A stretch of DNA of 64,000 nt from Paenibacillus camerounensis (lineage in GTDB: Bacteria > Bacillota > Bacilli > Paenibacillales > Paenibacillaceae), in contig NZ_CCDG010000004.1 in assembly GCF_000723885.1 (NCBI RefSeq), positions 1 to 64,000 on the forward strand. Reading direction: 5' to 3'. Within the stretch, counting starts at the first letter, position 1, and every line of letters begins with the position of its first letter. The position numbers and the translations under genes are program-made. Below the pieces are notes generated by a model. That model was not told the DNA's origin. It did no database searches and was given only the letters and a program-made list of their open reading frames with translations. Below are positions 63,948 to 64,000 of this stretch, piece after piece.

Positions 63948-64000
63948 AATAGCCATTAAGCTGTCTAAGTCATTCTGTATCCATAAGGGATGGAGCGCCG

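Overview
The window looks like a chromosomal piece of a Paenibacillus-type Firmicute. Strong GGAGG ribosome binding sites, YesM/YesN two-component pairs beside CUT1 sugar transporters, three C-terminal SLH motifs on a secreted glycosidase, a CcpA cre site, a Fur box and a KimA-type potassium importer all fit. This is inferred from protein families and gene style; no database was searched. No rRNA, tRNA, CRISPR array or intact insertion sequence was seen.

Layout. 1-12.3 kb is a sugar-uptake locus: GH130, a CUT1 ABC importer, a second GH130 and an FAD oxidoreductase form a leftward operon, with a divergent second FAD oxidoreductase, an AraC regulator and a YesM/YesN pair. 12.5-17.4 kb is an AT-rich patchwork: MarR/ABC-2 permease, an Hfq-like protein, a pentapeptide-repeat protein, NUDIX, an IMPase-family enzyme, then a NUDIX fragment, a palindromic repeat array and a transposase-like scrap. 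17.7-22.9 kb carries KimA-like, cation efflux, MFS and MerR genes. 22.9-27 kb encodes an apparent NADH-rubredoxin-flavodiiron chain with a Crp/Fnr regulator, interrupted by two kinds of repeats. 27-34 kb holds a DMT exporter, a secreted GH30, an AT-rich metzincin/lipoprotein pair and a secreted GH3. 34.6-39.7 kb has a deaminase, an SDR, a hypothetical protein and a Fur-box feoA-feoB-Cys-rich-protein operon. 39.8-43 kb is an OmpR-type RR/HK/PepSY-like operon. 43.1-44.2 kb is a compact receptor-plus-secreted-peptide operon. 44.3-50.2 kb has MarR/MFS, a diguanylate cyclase and a stalk-domain protein. 50.3-63.9 kb is a second carbohydrate block: PTS IIC plus GH3, an AraC-GH39 fusion, an intracellular GH32 and a 1904-residue surface GH32 with SLH motifs.

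How the genes work together. Surface and secreted enzymes (GH32-SLH, GH3, GH30) would release fructo- and gluco-oligosaccharides. ABC and PTS systems import sugars, and intracellular GH130, GH3, GH32 and GH39 enzymes finish degradation under AraC, YesMN and CcpA control.

The most interesting candidate for an undescribed system is the pair at 43172-44114: an HTH-less, TPR-like protein whose 3' end overlaps a 49-residue secreted pro-peptide, with its own terminator. It resembles Rap-Phr/RRNPP cell-cell signalling in architecture. Other items worth attention are the Hfq-like paralogue, the palindromic repeat family with fixed 51/61-bp spacing, the GH32 with an altered nucleophile motif and the AraC-GH39 single-chain fusion.
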